Part shown: piece by piece, positions 1 to 12,957 of the stretch
Position numbering within the stretch: the first letter of the stretch is position 1
Layout: every line of letters begins with the position of its first letter
Assembly (NCBI RefSeq): GCF_021462225.1
Contig: NC_061818.1
Span: 16,079,462-16,143,461 of the forward strand
Length of the DNA: 64,000 nucleotides
Direction of reading: 5' to 3'
DNA from: Girardinichthys multiradiatus
Lineage: Eukaryota; Chordata; Actinopteri; Cyprinodontiformes; Goodeidae
Translations under genes and position numbers: made by a program
The notes under the pieces: model-generated
What the model saw: only the letters and a program-made list of their open reading frames with translations
The model's database searches: none
Told to the model about the DNA's origin: nothing

Positions 1-3000
1 AGCGCGGCACATTCAGCCCTGGACCTGACGAGATGGATGCATTTACGCTTTCTTGGTAAAGCTGAGTGTCGCAGCGAGCTGATATGTCATAATGTGTTTA
101 TAGAGGCTCAGTCTGTTTTGGTGTTGGACTTTTTGGGTCTGTTTGGAGCATGCCAAGCCATCTTAGCTTCATCAACCACAGAGAAGCCTCTCCTCCTCCT
201 CTCTGGCTTCTTCTTTATTATAGGTTAAACGTCTTCTGGGCTCCACTGTGTCAGCCTGCTATGGGTGTGTCTCCTGTCCAAACTTGAACACACACTGGGG
301 ATGAAATCCGTTTCTACAAACATTTGGGACATCCCTGTGTATAATGCAGTCACATCTCAGTCATTGTTGTTAGACCTTTCAGTGGGCTCTTGTTGGCTGC
401 CTGGTTCCTTATTCTGTTTGTTCAGATCAGAATAAAGGCTGCTGATCTGGGTCCTTGTTTGTGCTCCAGCTGGTGGCCTCCTCACTCAGGCCTGCTGAAC
501 AATAGAAGAGACAAAAACACACACAGGCACACAATTGCCCTTGACGCAATCGCGTGCATTCGCAGCAGGCCTCTTGTGCTGACTCTCTGGAAGTAAGGAC
601 TGAGCCCGTCTCCGTCAGGCTGAATGCGGTGGGTGGAGAGGACAGAAAGATGGAGGGGTTGTTTGTGGATCTATGCTTGTGGTTAAGGATCCTTCTACTC
701 CTGTGGTCACCATTTTTGGTTTAAAAAGGACATTAAGTGTGTCCATGATCCTCCCCTCTCCCCTGTTTATCCCTGTGAGCTTCACAAACTGATCAGCAGA
801 GCTAAATCTGTTCAGGAGCTGCAGGCAGCCTCAGCCTCTCTCTCTTGGTCATGGCTCAGGAGTGTTTTGTCTCAATGCTTGTTTGTCCTTAAAAATATTT
901 TTCTGTCCTTAATGGGTAACATTTGGACCAGTTTTTTCTCAAGCATTACATATCATCCTCTTTATATTTCCACTGCTGAAATATGAGCTTTTTCTAAAAA
1001 ATAAAAAAAATACAGGGAAAATAGGTAAGATGACACCTAAAAGGTCTCCTGACATTAATCCTGAATTCTGAGCAAATATTTCATTTGAATAAAGTATCTG
1101 TGCTGCATTCAACTCTAGTTTGCTGTTTCATGTTATATATTTCCCTCAGTGTCTATAAAAATGAGCAGGATACCGAGCTTTAGCAGGTCTCTGTTAACAA
1201 AACCCAACTGCTACATCTAAAGTTTGGCAACTAACAGATTTACATGACTTTAAGTCTGGCGTCTTTCTCTGAATATTCAGACTTCTGACTACAGTTTTGG
1301 TTTGTTATGGCTACAAACCTAATGCATGGCCACTCCTTTTGTGCAGTTGGTGCAGGAGGATGGAGGTGTTTGAGATCACGTTCTGCATTGGCTGTTGAGG
1401 TTGGGCACTTTGGCCTGCTGAAGTTGTTACTTTAAATTTGGTTTTAGCCAGAGGAAAAAAGAGGTCACTCCAGCACTGTTGCTAGCATCTCATGAAAGAC
1501 TGTAAGGTTTTAAAACCTTGGTATACCTCTTTTATATTGGGAATTGCCACCCCTTTTTAAAATAGTTTTTACAGATTACTCTCTTTGGACAAGGGACCTC
1601 ATTTTCAATCGTCAATACAATAAAATGCAAATATGTTGAAAACATCAAAAACATTAAAACAGGAACAACCATCCAGTGATGCTTTCAGGATCAGATGAAG
1701 AGGAAAGAGGAATAAGAACAAAGTAATTCTTGTTTTCATTGTCCTGAGCGGGAACTGAGAAGTGTAACATTGTCAGTTTAAAGCAGTTTTTTTACTTTCA
1801 GTGTCTTATTTGCTTTAGTTTAACATTCTGTGGAGATTTTGACTAACTTTATGTTCAAAAGTTACGTTACTCATCCTGTGCCAGTGGTTATCATTACATT
1901 AAAACTATCTAGCAGAAAATCACTTACTTCCTAGTAAAGTGACTGATTTTTACTTTTTGCATCAGCATGGTTCTTTATAGGCTGAAGCATCCAGCAGATG
2001 TGTTGTCTCCACATCTGGAGCAATAAATGGTCTCTTGTGCTACTGTATAGTGTTAGAAGGGCTTTCTAGTTGAGTTCACTGACTGATCGTCCAACAGATC
2101 AGAGCTTTGACCATCTTCTACTCTATGCCTGCAGCAGATAAACTCAGATTTAATTGTCTTTGTATGTTCCTCCTCCTCTGCTATGTGGTTTCCATTATGA
2201 TCTGTTCTATTCTCCAGTTCATCTGTGTTTGTGTTACATGTGCAGTTGTGCATGAGTGTGTCCCAGTGTGTTTCTGCAGAAACTCAATCCTGGGATGTGT
2301 GCAGCCTGCACACTGGACCTCATGTTACAGAATTTTATAAGCTTGTGAGGTTTCAGATTTGGATAAAAAACCAGGAGGAATGCATGGAATAACACTCTCC
2401 CTGCTTTAATACTTTCCCTGACATTAGCAACATTAGCAGAGCCAGTGTAAAGACTGTAGAGAGGCACAAACTGAGTTATTGTGAAACCATGACTCCATTT
2501 GTCTTTTCTCAAACAAGTCTTTTTATTATCCCTGCTGGGTTTGCTCTGCTGCTCACCACACATTTACATAGATCCCAAACACTGTCTGTGTCTCTCTCTG
2601 AGCCTTGCGGCTATACGTCGAGCCACACCATGAGCTCAGCGTGGACAATGGGCCACATTATGCTGTAGGAAGTATCTGTGCGTGTTCATTCAGTGGCTGA
2701 ATCATATTTATCAACCACTTTGTTGCTCTTAAAAGCCAGTGTGAGGGTGGTGTGATTTTATTTTATTTTTTCTCTTTTTTGGTTCTGTACTCATACAATG
2801 GAAACGATTGGCCAACGCATACAAACACTGCTCAGCCTTTGAACACATTTATATAGCGGTCAACGCTACCTAATTGCTGTGCATCCTCTCATCAACTAAT
2901 ATTGGCAAGCTAAAGATTTCAGCCTTTGCACGACAGGAGTGAATTACATTTGTAGTCTGAGCTTGGAGACAGCTGGCATGCCTTCAGTGCATGCCAGCTG

Positions 3001-3820
3001 TCTCCGTAGATGTTGTAAACTTAAATGTCTTTTCCTGGAAATAACAGCATTAAAATATTCTTTTACGGTTGTGACAAAAGCAATGCAGACTAGAGAACTC
3101 TTACTATAGCAATGGCCAGAGAACTGAATCCTTGATCAGTAATACATCAATTAGCCAATTTAGATTTCTCTTTAAGAACTATTATTGATTATTGGTAAGG
3201 GGCATAACAAGATCTGGCGACATTAAATCGCTTTGATTTGCTGTCAAAGGGAGCTCAGAAGTCCTGTTAATACTTTGAAAGATGTTGAGATGTCTGAACC
3301 TGACAATGACTTGATGCAGTTTGGTGAGAAAGATCTGCCTTGCTGTCGTACCTTAATTAGAGCATCTACTAGAGTTTACTGATGTTTTGTAAGAGGTTGG
3401 TGTTAATTCCTGATTGTTACCAGGAACAAACTTGAAAATGGGTTTCATCAGTTTCTGGTCGAGTCTACAGATGCCCCTTTTTCTTGCTGAGATGGCAATT
3501 AAAGATGCAGAACAGTCATCTCTGTTTATAGTACGACCTCCAGTTGCCTGTTTGCTGCCACCGTCCATCCTGACTGCTGAGCCTTTGTGGCTCATCGAGG
3601 TCTGACAGATGTGGTGGTGTGCAGCTGCATGAAATCCCTCTTTAATTTGAGCTGCCTGATGTTGCTCATTTAGTCCCTTTGATCCTGACCACAGGATGTG
3701 TGTGTGTCTCTCACCGGTCAACCCAGCTAACCCGCCTACTTCATGATGGATTCAGGATTGTACCATGTACTCTGCACTTTAATTAACCACCCCACCCAAC
3801 TCTCTGTACCCCCCATCCAG
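1..3820 (+). other. fscn1: fscn1 intron 1 (3' part)
   Basis: No coding exon or recognisable transposon. The short ORFs here have no family resemblance. It holds a perfect 17-bp inverted repeat at 2965-3005, listed separately. Confidence 0.75.
2965..3005. repeat. perfect 17-bp hairpin
   Basis: The arm ggagacagctggcatgc at 2965-2981 is the exact reverse complement of gcatgccagctgtctcc at 2989-3005, around the 7-nt loop cttcagt. It contains CAGCTG E-box cores. Function unknown; it lies in fscn1 intron 1. Confidence 0.8.
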
Positions 3821-3977
3821 GCATGGACCTGTCAGCCAATCAGGACGAAGAAAGTGACCAGGAGGTGTTCCAGGTGGAGATCTGCCGTGAAAACAGGAAG
3901 TGTGCGTTCCGGACCGCAGCTGGAAAGTACTGGACCCTCACTGCTAATGGGGGCCTGCAGTGTACCGCCTCTAGCAA
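3821..3977 (+). CDS. fscn1: fscn1 coding exon 2
   Basis: 157 nt. The acceptor follows ccccatccag and the donor is gtaaga at 3978. It begins with the last two bases of a Gly codon, then [20 protein letters not shown] and the trefoil repeat motif [13 protein letters not shown]. It ends in a Lys codon split aa|g. Confidence 0.95.
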
Positions 3978-6900
3978 GTAAGAATCCATCAGCATCATGT
4001 TCACGATAACCACACCTGTTCCGGTCTGTCAGAATGGGGTGTAAAAGGTCTGTTGCAGCATTTGGTGTTTTTCCTCGTAACACGAGCTCTGCCATGAGAG
4101 GGTCTGTGAGGGGGGATGATGGAGCTTTCTGAGAGTGGGAGGTTAAGAGTGAGTGACCTCATGTCCTGGCAGTGGCATGTTGTGGAAGACTGTGTATGGG
4201 GGGTTGGAGGTTCATATGTGCAGTAAGTCTTTCTGAGCAGGGAGCTGGCTGTTAACCTCTGACCCATGATCCAGTTTTCCGGAAAGATTTCCCTGTAAGG
4301 CCCATGACCCAGGATTAAGGACTCTTCATCCTAAATTACAGAAAGCGAACTCGTGTTCAATACTAGAATTTTAATCAAAAGTTTGTAGGAGCTAAACGTG
4401 TCTGGAGCTAATTCTCCATTTAAAATGTTTTGTGTGCAGCTCAGATGCACCATGTTGTGTCTGGTTTTCGAGTAATCTCTGAGGCAGATTTTCTCTTTTA
4501 AAAGGGATGGGGGGGATTTGATTCCTCTAGATGCAAAATAAATGTTATTGAAATATTAAAACAGAGTGAAAACATTTTTAAAATTAAGCTGCAGATGTTT
4601 CCTAATAGCTCTTGCTACTGGGTGGGGGGGTGTCTCCATTTCTGAGTCCTCTGCAGCAACTTCCCCACATTCCTCTGTCAAATTCCTGAGATTTGGCTCA
4701 ACTGACTCCTCCGAACAGACCACAGGAATCTGATCTCTCACTAGGCCAGATGTGGTTTTAAGAAAAGGCTGAATGTTTTTTAGCTTCTTTACAATATGGC
4801 AAAAATCAGATTTTGGGATGTCTCCAAATCAAAGGATTTCCATATTAAACTACTTAATGATAATTTAACTGATCAGATATTTTCCAAGCCTTTTTGCTTC
4901 TTTTGATCATAATGGTTCATAGGTAATGAAAACCCTAAATGAAGTTTCTAAGAAAATATGAACGTTGCATAAGAATAAAACATTTGTAAAACTAAAAATG
5001 TTAAGAACTACACATCATGGGAAAACTGACTTGACAGCTCAGCGGTCATTGACAAGGAGGGTAAGCCACGAAAGGTTGTTGCTAGATAAGGAGGTTGTAC
5101 AGAGTGCTGCATCACAGTGTATGTGTGGGGGGACATTTGCAAGGTTCAAACTGTGGCCGGAGTCGGTCATTAGGAGCCATCACACACTGAAGTATCCAAG
5201 ACACGGGCTACAACTAAGGCTACAACCAGCTACTCCTGGACCAGGTACAACGTCAGAACCATCTTACATGGGCTAAAGAGAAAAGGGACTGTTGCTCATT
5301 GATCCAAAGTCCTCTTGCAGAAGAAAGTAAAGTTTGCTTTTTATTTGGACACCAAGGTTCCAGAGTCTGGAGGAAGAGTGAAGAGGTCAAGAACCCATGT
5401 TGCTTGAAGTCTAGAATGATGCTTCCACGGTCAGTGATGGTTTAGGGTGCCATGTCATCTACTAGTGTTGGTCCACTGGGTTTTCTGAAGTCCACCTTCA
5501 ACACAGCCATCTACCAGGACATTTTAGAGCACTTCTTGTTTCCTTCTGCTGGCAAGCTGTATGGAGACGCTGATTTTATTTTCCAGTGGGAGTTGGTACT
5601 GACCCGTACTGACCCACACTGCCAAACTGGCCTGACCTGAACATCATAGATCCTCTAAAGGCTGCTATCAAAGCAACCTGGGCTTCCATTACACCTCAGC
5701 AGAACCACAGGCTTATCGCCTTCATGCCACACCGCATTGAGTTTCACTTTATTTACTGAAATAAACTTTTTAATGACGTATTGAGATCCATCTGGACAGG
5801 TTTAAGTTAGGCAAAGTAAAATCAGTTTTTCTCCAATGGTTCTGATCTTTTTAAATCCTAAACTTAAGCAGATGGCATGGACCCAGTCCCTTGACTGTCG
5901 GAGCATGTTTGCTCTGGTTCCCTGAGCTGCTGGCTTGCAACTTCTGTAGTTCAACCAGGGACACATGTCCATTCTCCGTCACGGCCTGCTCATTCTGCTC
6001 CGAACTCTGCTCTTTGTTGTTGGCTAAAATTCCATGATTGTGTCAACAGTGACTCATCTCTTTTTGCTGGATTTATGGATCCTAAAAGTCATCCTTGTTG
6101 CCATAAAGGTGAGAAGTAGATGAGACCGAATTGTTTGGCTCCAAAAGGACAACATTAGAAAGCTTTAGAGTATAGTTTAGTAGCAGGGTAGATCAACTCA
6201 TACACTCCATCCAGTTGCCTCAAACTGATCTACAAGCTAAAATACCATTCTCACATTTTCTTTCTGTCTCTGGAGGTCCACTAACTGCTACTTTGACATC
6301 GAGTGGCGTGGGAAGCGTTTGACTCTCCGTGCAGCCAACGGGAAATACGTGGCGGCCAAGAAAAACGGACAACTCGCAGCCACCATGGACTCTGCAGGTC
6401 AGTGGGAGGTGTTGATCTGCTGTGCTGACAGAAACAAAGAGATAACTGATTTACAGCTCGGTGCTGACACATGGGGGTTCAGAGGAGTGAAATGATGAAA
6501 TCATGTCTGGATGCTCCAGTTGTTTGTTGGTTTTAAAGGCCTCAGCGTTTCTGAGTGAAGCAGCTAAACGTTGCAGTTTACTGCCTTTAGTGTGTTAGTT
6601 CCTCCCTTTTCTGTCTTTAATTATACATATTAGAAACGGGAATAAAAAATGTTCTGAGTACGCGGAGTCCCACTTTGTGTGAGTAAGAAATAAGCTGCCA
6701 GAAACTGACTGCGTTGATGTGCACAAAATACCAAATCTATTATTCTTCAAGCCTATTTTTGTTTTGAAACAACTGCAGGCGAAAGTCAACAAAGGTTAGA
6801 AAATGGTTTCCTTTTCAAACACCTTGAATGTCTTTACTTTCTCTGACTTCATGTTTTAAACATGGCTTTAAATCTTCTGTTCTCAATAACGACATCCACT

Positions 6901-8075
6901 GCAGAAAGCTTTGCTGTTGGCACCACGACCAGTTCATACCGTCCGTTCACTGATCGGAAAAACATCAGATTTTGGTCACCTGTTAGTCGGTTGTTTCAGA
7001 TTTCCAGTTAGTCTCCCCAGCCAAATGCTTCCCCTCAGTTTGATGTATGAAAACCATTCAAGCCTTGAATGAATCAGAAGGCATTGTTCTATTATGAAAT
7101 GGTTCAGGTTTTTAATATCTCACTGGTTTGATAAAATCATAGGTTGTTTTATGTTTTGGTTGGAAACAGCTGCCCCCACCTATCGCTGATGCTGTCTGCA
7201 CTAACCAATCGGCTGCACCTTAACACCACAAAAACATAAACTCAACACTTAGTTGTTGGAGAGGATTGGAACCGATCCAACCACTTGTCGTGCTGCAGGC
7301 CATGAGAATCAGAAACATCTCAGATTACATATGCTGTGGTGTTCCAGTATTTGTTGATCACACCTGAGAGGCTTTGTTAATGCAAAGTTTCTGATGTCGG
7401 AGATGAAGGGGAAAATTACCACAAAACTGACATACGACTGCTGTTTTACTTGGTACAGGATAACTTGTTACTTCGACCTATTGCACCAAAATATGAAAGA
7501 CATTAGAATACGGTCTCTAAATAGCTTTTGGTCACATGACCTCTGTGTTCAGGAGAGCCTGAGGAGTTTATCATGAAGCTGATCAACCGTCCGATCATTG
7601 TTCTGCGTGGAGAGCACGGCTTCATCGGCTGCAGGAAGGTGACCGGAACGCTGGACTCCAACCGCTCTTCCTACGACTACTTCACTTTGGAGTTCAGAGA
7701 TGGAGCTTACAGTCTGCAAGGTCAGCCGGGGTGCAGGACGATCCCTGCTGGGATTGAATCGCCTTTTCTCTACTTTTCCCTTGTTTGCAGGATATGTGGC
7801 AAAAGATTTAGATGTCTTCACCTAAATTACATTAAACGTTGCTTATTGTTGATCGTCATCCTGCAGATTCGACTGGAAAGTACTGGATGGTGGGGACCGA
7901 ACAGTCCGTAGTGAGCAGCAGCGACACTCCTGTCGATTTCTTCTTCGAGTTCTGTGACTACAACAAGCTGGCTGTTCGCCACGCCGCCGACGGGAAGTAC
8001 CTCCGTGGGGACCACGCTGGCGTGCTGAAGGCCAACGCTGACGACTTGGAAACCGCCACGCTGTGGGAGTACTGA
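3821..8075 (+). CDS. fscn1: fascin (fscn1), last four coding exons; gene truncated by window start
   Basis: Actin-bundling protein of filopodia and other protrusions, made of four beta-trefoil domains. Coding exons seen: 3821-3977 (157 nt), 6276-6397 (122), 7553-7720 (168) and 7867-8075, with AG/GT junctions and compatible phases. They give 218 codons plus stop, equal to about residues 276-493 of 493-aa human fascin, i.e. beta-trefoils 3 and 4. The 157/122/168 exon sizes match those I recall for human FSCN1. Recognisable blocks are [54 protein letters not shown] and the carboxy end ATLWEY. The large first exon, with the amino-terminal actin-binding site and its phosphoserine, is upstream of the window. 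Teleosts may keep fscn1a and fscn1b; I cannot tell which this is. Retinal fascin (fscn2) is less likely given the closeness to FSCN1 and the rnf216 neighbour. Confidence 0.96.
4965..5770 (+). mobile_element. degenerate Tc1-like transposase relic in fscn1 intron 2
   Basis: Translated + strand fragments recall the carboxy half of fish Tc1-like transposases: [35 protein letters not shown], then after breaks a stretch reading like a VxxAxITPQQ..RLIxxMPxRI tail near 5660-5740. Stops and shifts separate the pieces, so it is dead. I did not find its terminal inverted repeats with confidence. Confidence 0.7.
6276..6397 (+). CDS. fscn1: fscn1 coding exon 3
   Basis: 122 nt, flanked by ctggag and gtcagt. 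It encodes [20 protein letters not shown] then [20 protein letters not shown], part of beta-trefoil 3. Confidence 0.95.
6398..7552 (+). other. fscn1: fscn1 intron 3
   Basis: 1.15 kb without a recognisable gene or repeat. Confidence 0.8.
7553..7720 (+). CDS. fscn1: fscn1 coding exon 4
   Basis: 168 nt, flanked by gttcag and gtcagc. It encodes [20 protein letters not shown] and [20 protein letters not shown], the third/fourth trefoil junction. The reading frame runs open past the exon into the intron but loses similarity at 7721. Confidence 0.95.
7867..8075 (+). CDS. fscn1: fscn1 terminal coding exon
   Basis: The acceptor is ctgcag at 7861-7866. It encodes [40 protein letters not shown] and ends LETATLWEY with TGA at 8073-8075. 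This is the fourth beta-trefoil and the carboxy terminus. Confidence 0.96.
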
Positions 8076-9780
8076 GGGAAGCAACAAGGATGCAGTCCGA
8101 CCCCCTTCAACACCCCAGATCTACCTGTCCCCGTACTCCCTGCCCCCCCATATTAAATCTTGTCCATTTTGACTTTATATGTTGACAAACTGCACAAAGA
8201 GATCAGCAAGGATTGAAGGAATGAGACGTTCCTCTATCCCTCCCTTTCCTTCCTTTTTTCAACCTCCTTTGTCAGCTCTGCCCTTCATTGCCATCCTACA
8301 TCTGTTGCCATAGTTACCATAGGGCTCTGCACTTTTCCTGCTTCAATCTGTCTTGTTGCACGACTTATGCTACCTGAGCAGTGCCACATTGAAACAGCCC
8401 TCTTCCCCTCCGAGCGAAGCTCCACGTTTCTGTTTGCGCTGTTGACGAGCAGAAAGAGCTGGTTGTGTTTATGGCATCTGAACTGAACTGGTGGAGCTTT
8501 CTCTACTCGATCTGAGCTCCAAATGCAGACTTGCTAGGTTCAAGTAATTGAGGTCTGTTTTTGTGAAGATGGATCTAGGAGAAGCTGTTTCTGCCTCCAT
8601 CAGTCTAGATTCAGTGTTTGTTTATAAGAGCAGGCGTCGTCGCCCCTGACTTAAAAATGACGAGTGGAGCTGATGGTGATGATGTAACAGATGGGAAGAA
8701 GCCCCGCTCCTTTCATCTCAAGTGTATGATATTTAGATGTAAGACTGTGTTGCTCTCTAGCTGTATTATCATTGGTTGGTGAGGAGTCAGAAGTCGGAGA
8801 TCTTAGCTGGTTGTTGGAAAATTAAAACCTCTGGAAGCTGTAGTCAGAAACAGTATAAAAGGTAAACTGTGCAGATACACATATTGTATGTTTACTGCAC
8901 TCTTGCACAGTTGGATTCATTTCTTGCTCCAAGTTCAAGGCACAGACATTATCATGGCAAAGTGTACAGCGGGTAGATAGAGTAAATGTAGTGAAACCAT
9001 TAATAGATGCCTAGAAAGCTGCTTTTGTTTTGATTCCCTCGACCAAACGTACATCTGAGCCTTTATGCCGACCAAACTTCGATACCGGGTAGACGAACCT
9101 TTCATCAAGCTGTTAAACTGAAATCTGGTGCTACCAACATGTTCATCTTTCATGGTGATCTATCCACATCATCTCAGCTCCATATGAGAGCCTTATTGCC
9201 CTGTTACCAAAATCTGTTTGCTCCGTTTTCTTTTTTTTCCAGTTCTTAACATCTCAGTTGTTATGTAAACAAAAAAAATGTCCATTGTCTTTTTGTAGTT
9301 TAGTCCTGTAGCATAAGGCACTCGTGGGATCCTTTCAGTCTTTGCCAACAGAAATGGTATCCATCCAATTTTTCACAATCCTACAGAGATATTAAAATCC
9401 GTTCAAACGACCAATCACTGCAGTCCTATGAAATGATGCATGATTGTATCACATTTCTTCTGATGTTTTAAGTGTTTTTATGAAAGGCTTTGAAATCTCA
9501 TGCGGGAGGGGAAAAAGTTCTCCGAGAAGCCTCCGGCAAACTGGGTGTTGGGAAGGTAAACGTGTGGTAATGACTGTGCCTTACTCTTGAGTTTTTGATT
9601 TTTGGCCGTAGGGTAATTGATTAAAAAAAGAAAATGAAAGTCCACATCTTTGCTTTGTAAAACTGGAATTTCCTTTTGTATTATTTTGTACAATTTTTTG
9701 GAATATTGTGGAGTAAAATATCTTGTGCCATTGGTTCACCTGAAATCCAGCAACCAATAAAAACTGGAATTTGGAACGCA
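8076..9780 (+). other. fscn1: fscn1 3' UTR
   Basis: About 1.7 kb with no other coding sequence and no obvious transposon. An AATAAA signal lies at 9756-9761, so cleavage is expected near 9775-9785. The end is inferred from that signal only. Confidence 0.7.
9756..9761 (+). terminator. fscn1: fscn1 poly(A) signal
   Basis: AATAAA within caaccaataaaaactgg, the first well-placed signal after the stop codon. The repeat-derived region starts just after it. Confidence 0.65.
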
Positions 9781-9839
9781 AAGTGACTGATTTTATTTTT
9801 TCTAGTGTGTTCAATAGCATCACTTGTTTTAAATGGTGG

Positions 9840-10200
9840 ATTCAGTGTGCAAGCATAGTTGTACTACAGTGCCTTGAATATGTATTTGCATACACCAGAG
9901 ACTTTAATGTAGTGCATATTTGGTCTGCATGCAAAACACTCAGTCTGAACACATCCCCAGTGAAACATGATGGTGGCAGCAGCATGCTGTGGGAACGTTT
10001 TTCTTCACGATGGAGCTAAATGCAGTTAAACCTGGTGGAATCTGCAAAAGACTTGTACTGGTAGCAGTACAACAGCTCTAAACATACAACCAAGGCATAT
10101 TAATTTTAGAATGGACTAGTCAAAGTTGATCTAAATCAAACAGACTCTGTGGCAGGACAGGATGTTCATCTGATCTGACTGAGCTAGATTGGGGGGGTCA
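9840..10200 (+). mobile_element. Tc1-like relic downstream of fscn1
   Basis: It opens with tgccttgaatatgtatttgcat, a typical decayed Tc1-like end. At 9960-10015 it reads PVKHDGGSSMLWERFS, the conserved VKHGGGSxMxWGxFS block around the transposase core. The rest is unreadable, so this is an internally deleted or heavily mutated copy. Confidence 0.65.
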
Positions 10201-12180
10201 GGCTGTATTTGTTAAAGCTGGTAGAGATGCAGCCCCCAAAAGGCTTGCAGATAGACCCGCAGAGAGAATTTATACAAAGTCTTGATTAAGGAGGGCTGAA
10301 TATAGATGCATGATGCACAACCATAAAAACTTACACTTTTTGCACCAAAAGTCTCCAAGTAAAAGGAGAAAGCCAGCTCTCTCTTAAAGGGACAGGTCAA
10401 CTGCTCTTCCAAACGTCTAAATAGTATAGGTTTTAATTTGATCAAATCAGCTGAAATGGAAATCCCATATGAGGAAAAAGCAGCAGACCAAAAGTAAAAT
10501 TTAAATGTGAGATTTTGAACTTTACAGACCATCACTGCAAAAAAAAAAAAAAAAAAATCAAGCATTTCTATTTAAACGTGATAAAAATAAGAGGATTTTC
10601 ATAAATGTACAAAATGTACTCTTTGATTTGTTCATACATCCTTTCCACCAGAAACACACAGACTAATGCAAACATCTGAGACAAAGGTTTTGTGAATTTT
10701 CAGCGTGGCACACAGCAGCTGAAATCATTATGGCATCTTGAACTCTCAGCATTGTTCATCACTTCCTTCCATGTTGGAAGCTGTCAGCCGACTCCCTGTG
10801 AGATGTCTCTAAATAAATGGTTGCTAAGCAAACAGGCTTTGGAGAAAAAGTCATAACCTGATATTTTACAGTGGTCATGCAGGTTTAGTGAGAGCAGAGC
10901 TTGATTTTTGTTCAGCTGTGACATTTCTGATGATCACTTTAAATTTCTCAAATCTCAGCTTAGGTTTCTCAGCATTTACCCTTCATAGCTGTGCAAATTA
11001 TAGCCTTTTCTCTCTTTGTTCCCATTGCTCACGTAACCATAGCTCCAGGTTCTGGCCTCCCCCCAGGTTCTGACCGCAGCAGTCTCCGTGTGTTGTCCCA
11101 CTTGCGTTCATTTATGTGAGAGAGCCACACACTTTTTCCTGTGTCCTGAATGGAGCCTTTGTGTTGAAACATTTATTCTGGACCAGAGAGGGGGCAGACT
11201 CTCTGAAAGATCAGGGTGGTCATTTCTTGATGGTGCCTCCTGAGCACTTCTCCAATCTGTTTCTCAGATCCCAGAGGAACGTAAACATGGCTGAAACAAG
11301 CATGCACAAACCCCTCTAATCTCCTGCTGCCCTCCTCTTCCATCAATTCTTCCATCCTCCCCCTGCCCCCTATTTTCCCTCCCCCTCTCAGAGTTTGTGC
11401 TCCGAAGATGAGTCACTGAAACTATGACCTAGATCTCAGGAATGGGTGCAGTGGTTTGTGGCTAAAATGCTGACTAGCTCAGACAGGCCGAGTGCAGAAT
11501 GGCTGCCATCTCTTCCGATATCCGAGCAAACCCAACTCCCCATCCAGCCTCACTGTTACCATGGAGACAGCAGCTGCAAGAAGCAGAAGGGTCTGATTCA
11601 AAGAGACGAGCAAGTAGGCACCTAAAACACGAGCGCCTCTCCAGGAATTCTTGTGGTATCAAGGGGGTGGGGCTGCGTAAAAATTTGATGGGTTAGGGTG
11701 AGGATCAATCATTAAAAATTTTATTTTAATAAAGCTTTAACAGACCATATGGCAACCAAAGTCCTGCAAGTGAATGAAAAAATATAGCATGATAAAATGG
11801 TAATAATAAAAGCAGTAAGGAATAGCAACACACACACAAAAAAATGAACAAAACAGAACAATAAAATAAACAATCAATGTTGTTGCGCCCAGCAATGGAT
11901 GGATAACAACCACTAAACTACACAAACAGAAGAGACTGGTAAAAACTCTGAATCCCAGAATGCACAGCGTTTTTCAACTCATTTTCAAGAAGAAGGAGTC
12001 ACAGCTGGAATCCCTGTGACATCATAGGTCTACAAAACTCAGGTTTGCAGCCATGTTTGCCCACATTTACCATGCACTGGTGACATTGGGGATAACACAC
12101 ATGGTAGTGTCTTTGATCTCGCTGGCCGAATAAAAGCTTCCTTCTCTTTAACTTGCTAAAATATGTCTGCATAATCCTTC
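10200..12180. other. intergenic, no gene seen
   Basis: No exon-like similarity on either strand. It includes a 20-bp A run (10538-10557), a relatively GC-rich patch at 11040-11680, and AT-rich sequence with tandem CA units near 11820-11850. Short ORFs here show no known domain. Confidence 0.6.
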
Positions 12181-12188
12181 AAAATGTG

Positions 12189-12580
12189 CTAAAGTGTCAC
12201 TGGTACCCCTAATGCTAAAGCTAATAGTTCTGCTAGCATTAAAGGGTAGCCACCATTAGCTCTGTTGTGCTCACAGCACAGCTTGTTTGTTCGTTCCATG
12301 ATCAAAGGTAAATAAATCTGGATGTCATCTGCACAACAATGAATCTGAGTATTTTCTAAAAATGGAGCCTTGAGGTACCCCACATTTAAGTGGGGCTTCT
12401 GTGGAGGAAAACCGTCTAAATTGGACAGAAAAACTATGAAACAAGTAGGACTCAAACCATTTCAGTGGTGTGTCCTTCACACCAACAGAGTAAGAAGGGG
12501 GCGTCTGCCTTCCATCATGTAGACCATGTGGCTCTGCAGAGCTCTGTGCTCTGATCAAATCTACCTCCACGTTTCCCAGT
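12189..12580 (-). mobile_element. LINE reverse transcriptase fragment
   Basis: Minus-strand reading gives VGVKDTPLKWFESYLF, FRRFSSTEAPLKCGVPQGSI and, after a frameshift, CCADDIQIYLPL. These are the GVPQGS and Y/C-A-D-D palm motifs of a non-LTR reverse transcriptase, probably of the L2/CR1 group common in fish. The frame is broken and both ends are missing. Confidence 0.75.
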
Positions 12581-12829
12581 CACTGGCAGATCCAGGCGCT
12601 CGGGCTCCGGGTCAGTGGGTCAGTCAGTAATCTCTTTAGGAGATGTGGAAGATGAATAGCTGGATGACTCACTAATGTAAATCAAAGACTTTCTGCAAGC
12701 TCTCACATATACGTCTGCAGGAATAATGTTTCCTGTGTGTCGCAATGGGAGTTCCCTTGTTACTGTGTTGTTTTTGATGGCACCATTTGATTTGATTTTT
12801 AGATAAAAAGAGGACAGGAATCAGACTCC

Positions 12830-12900
12830 AAAATCAGAATCAGCTTTATTGCCAAGTTTGTACATACAAACAAGGAATTTGAGTCAGCATATTGTATATG
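12830..12900 (-). mobile_element. L2/Maui-type LINE 3' tail (solo)
   Basis: The block aaatcagaatcagctttatt and the following tgccaagttt...acatacaaacaaggaattt nearly repeat the 3' end of the LINE at 39831, so this is a severely 5'-truncated copy in the same orientation. Confidence 0.75.
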
Positions 12901-12957
12901 TATGTATATATACATTTATATATATATATATATATATATATAAATGTATATTTAAGG
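12898..12957. repeat. (TA)n microsatellite
   Basis: Alternating TA run, longest uninterrupted part about 12917-12942, abutting the LINE tail. Confidence 0.85.

Noticed and set aside
2965..3005. pre-miRNA interpretation of the 17-bp hairpin
   Set aside because: The stem is about half the length of a typical pre-miRNA and flanks do not pair further; kept only as an unexplained hairpin.
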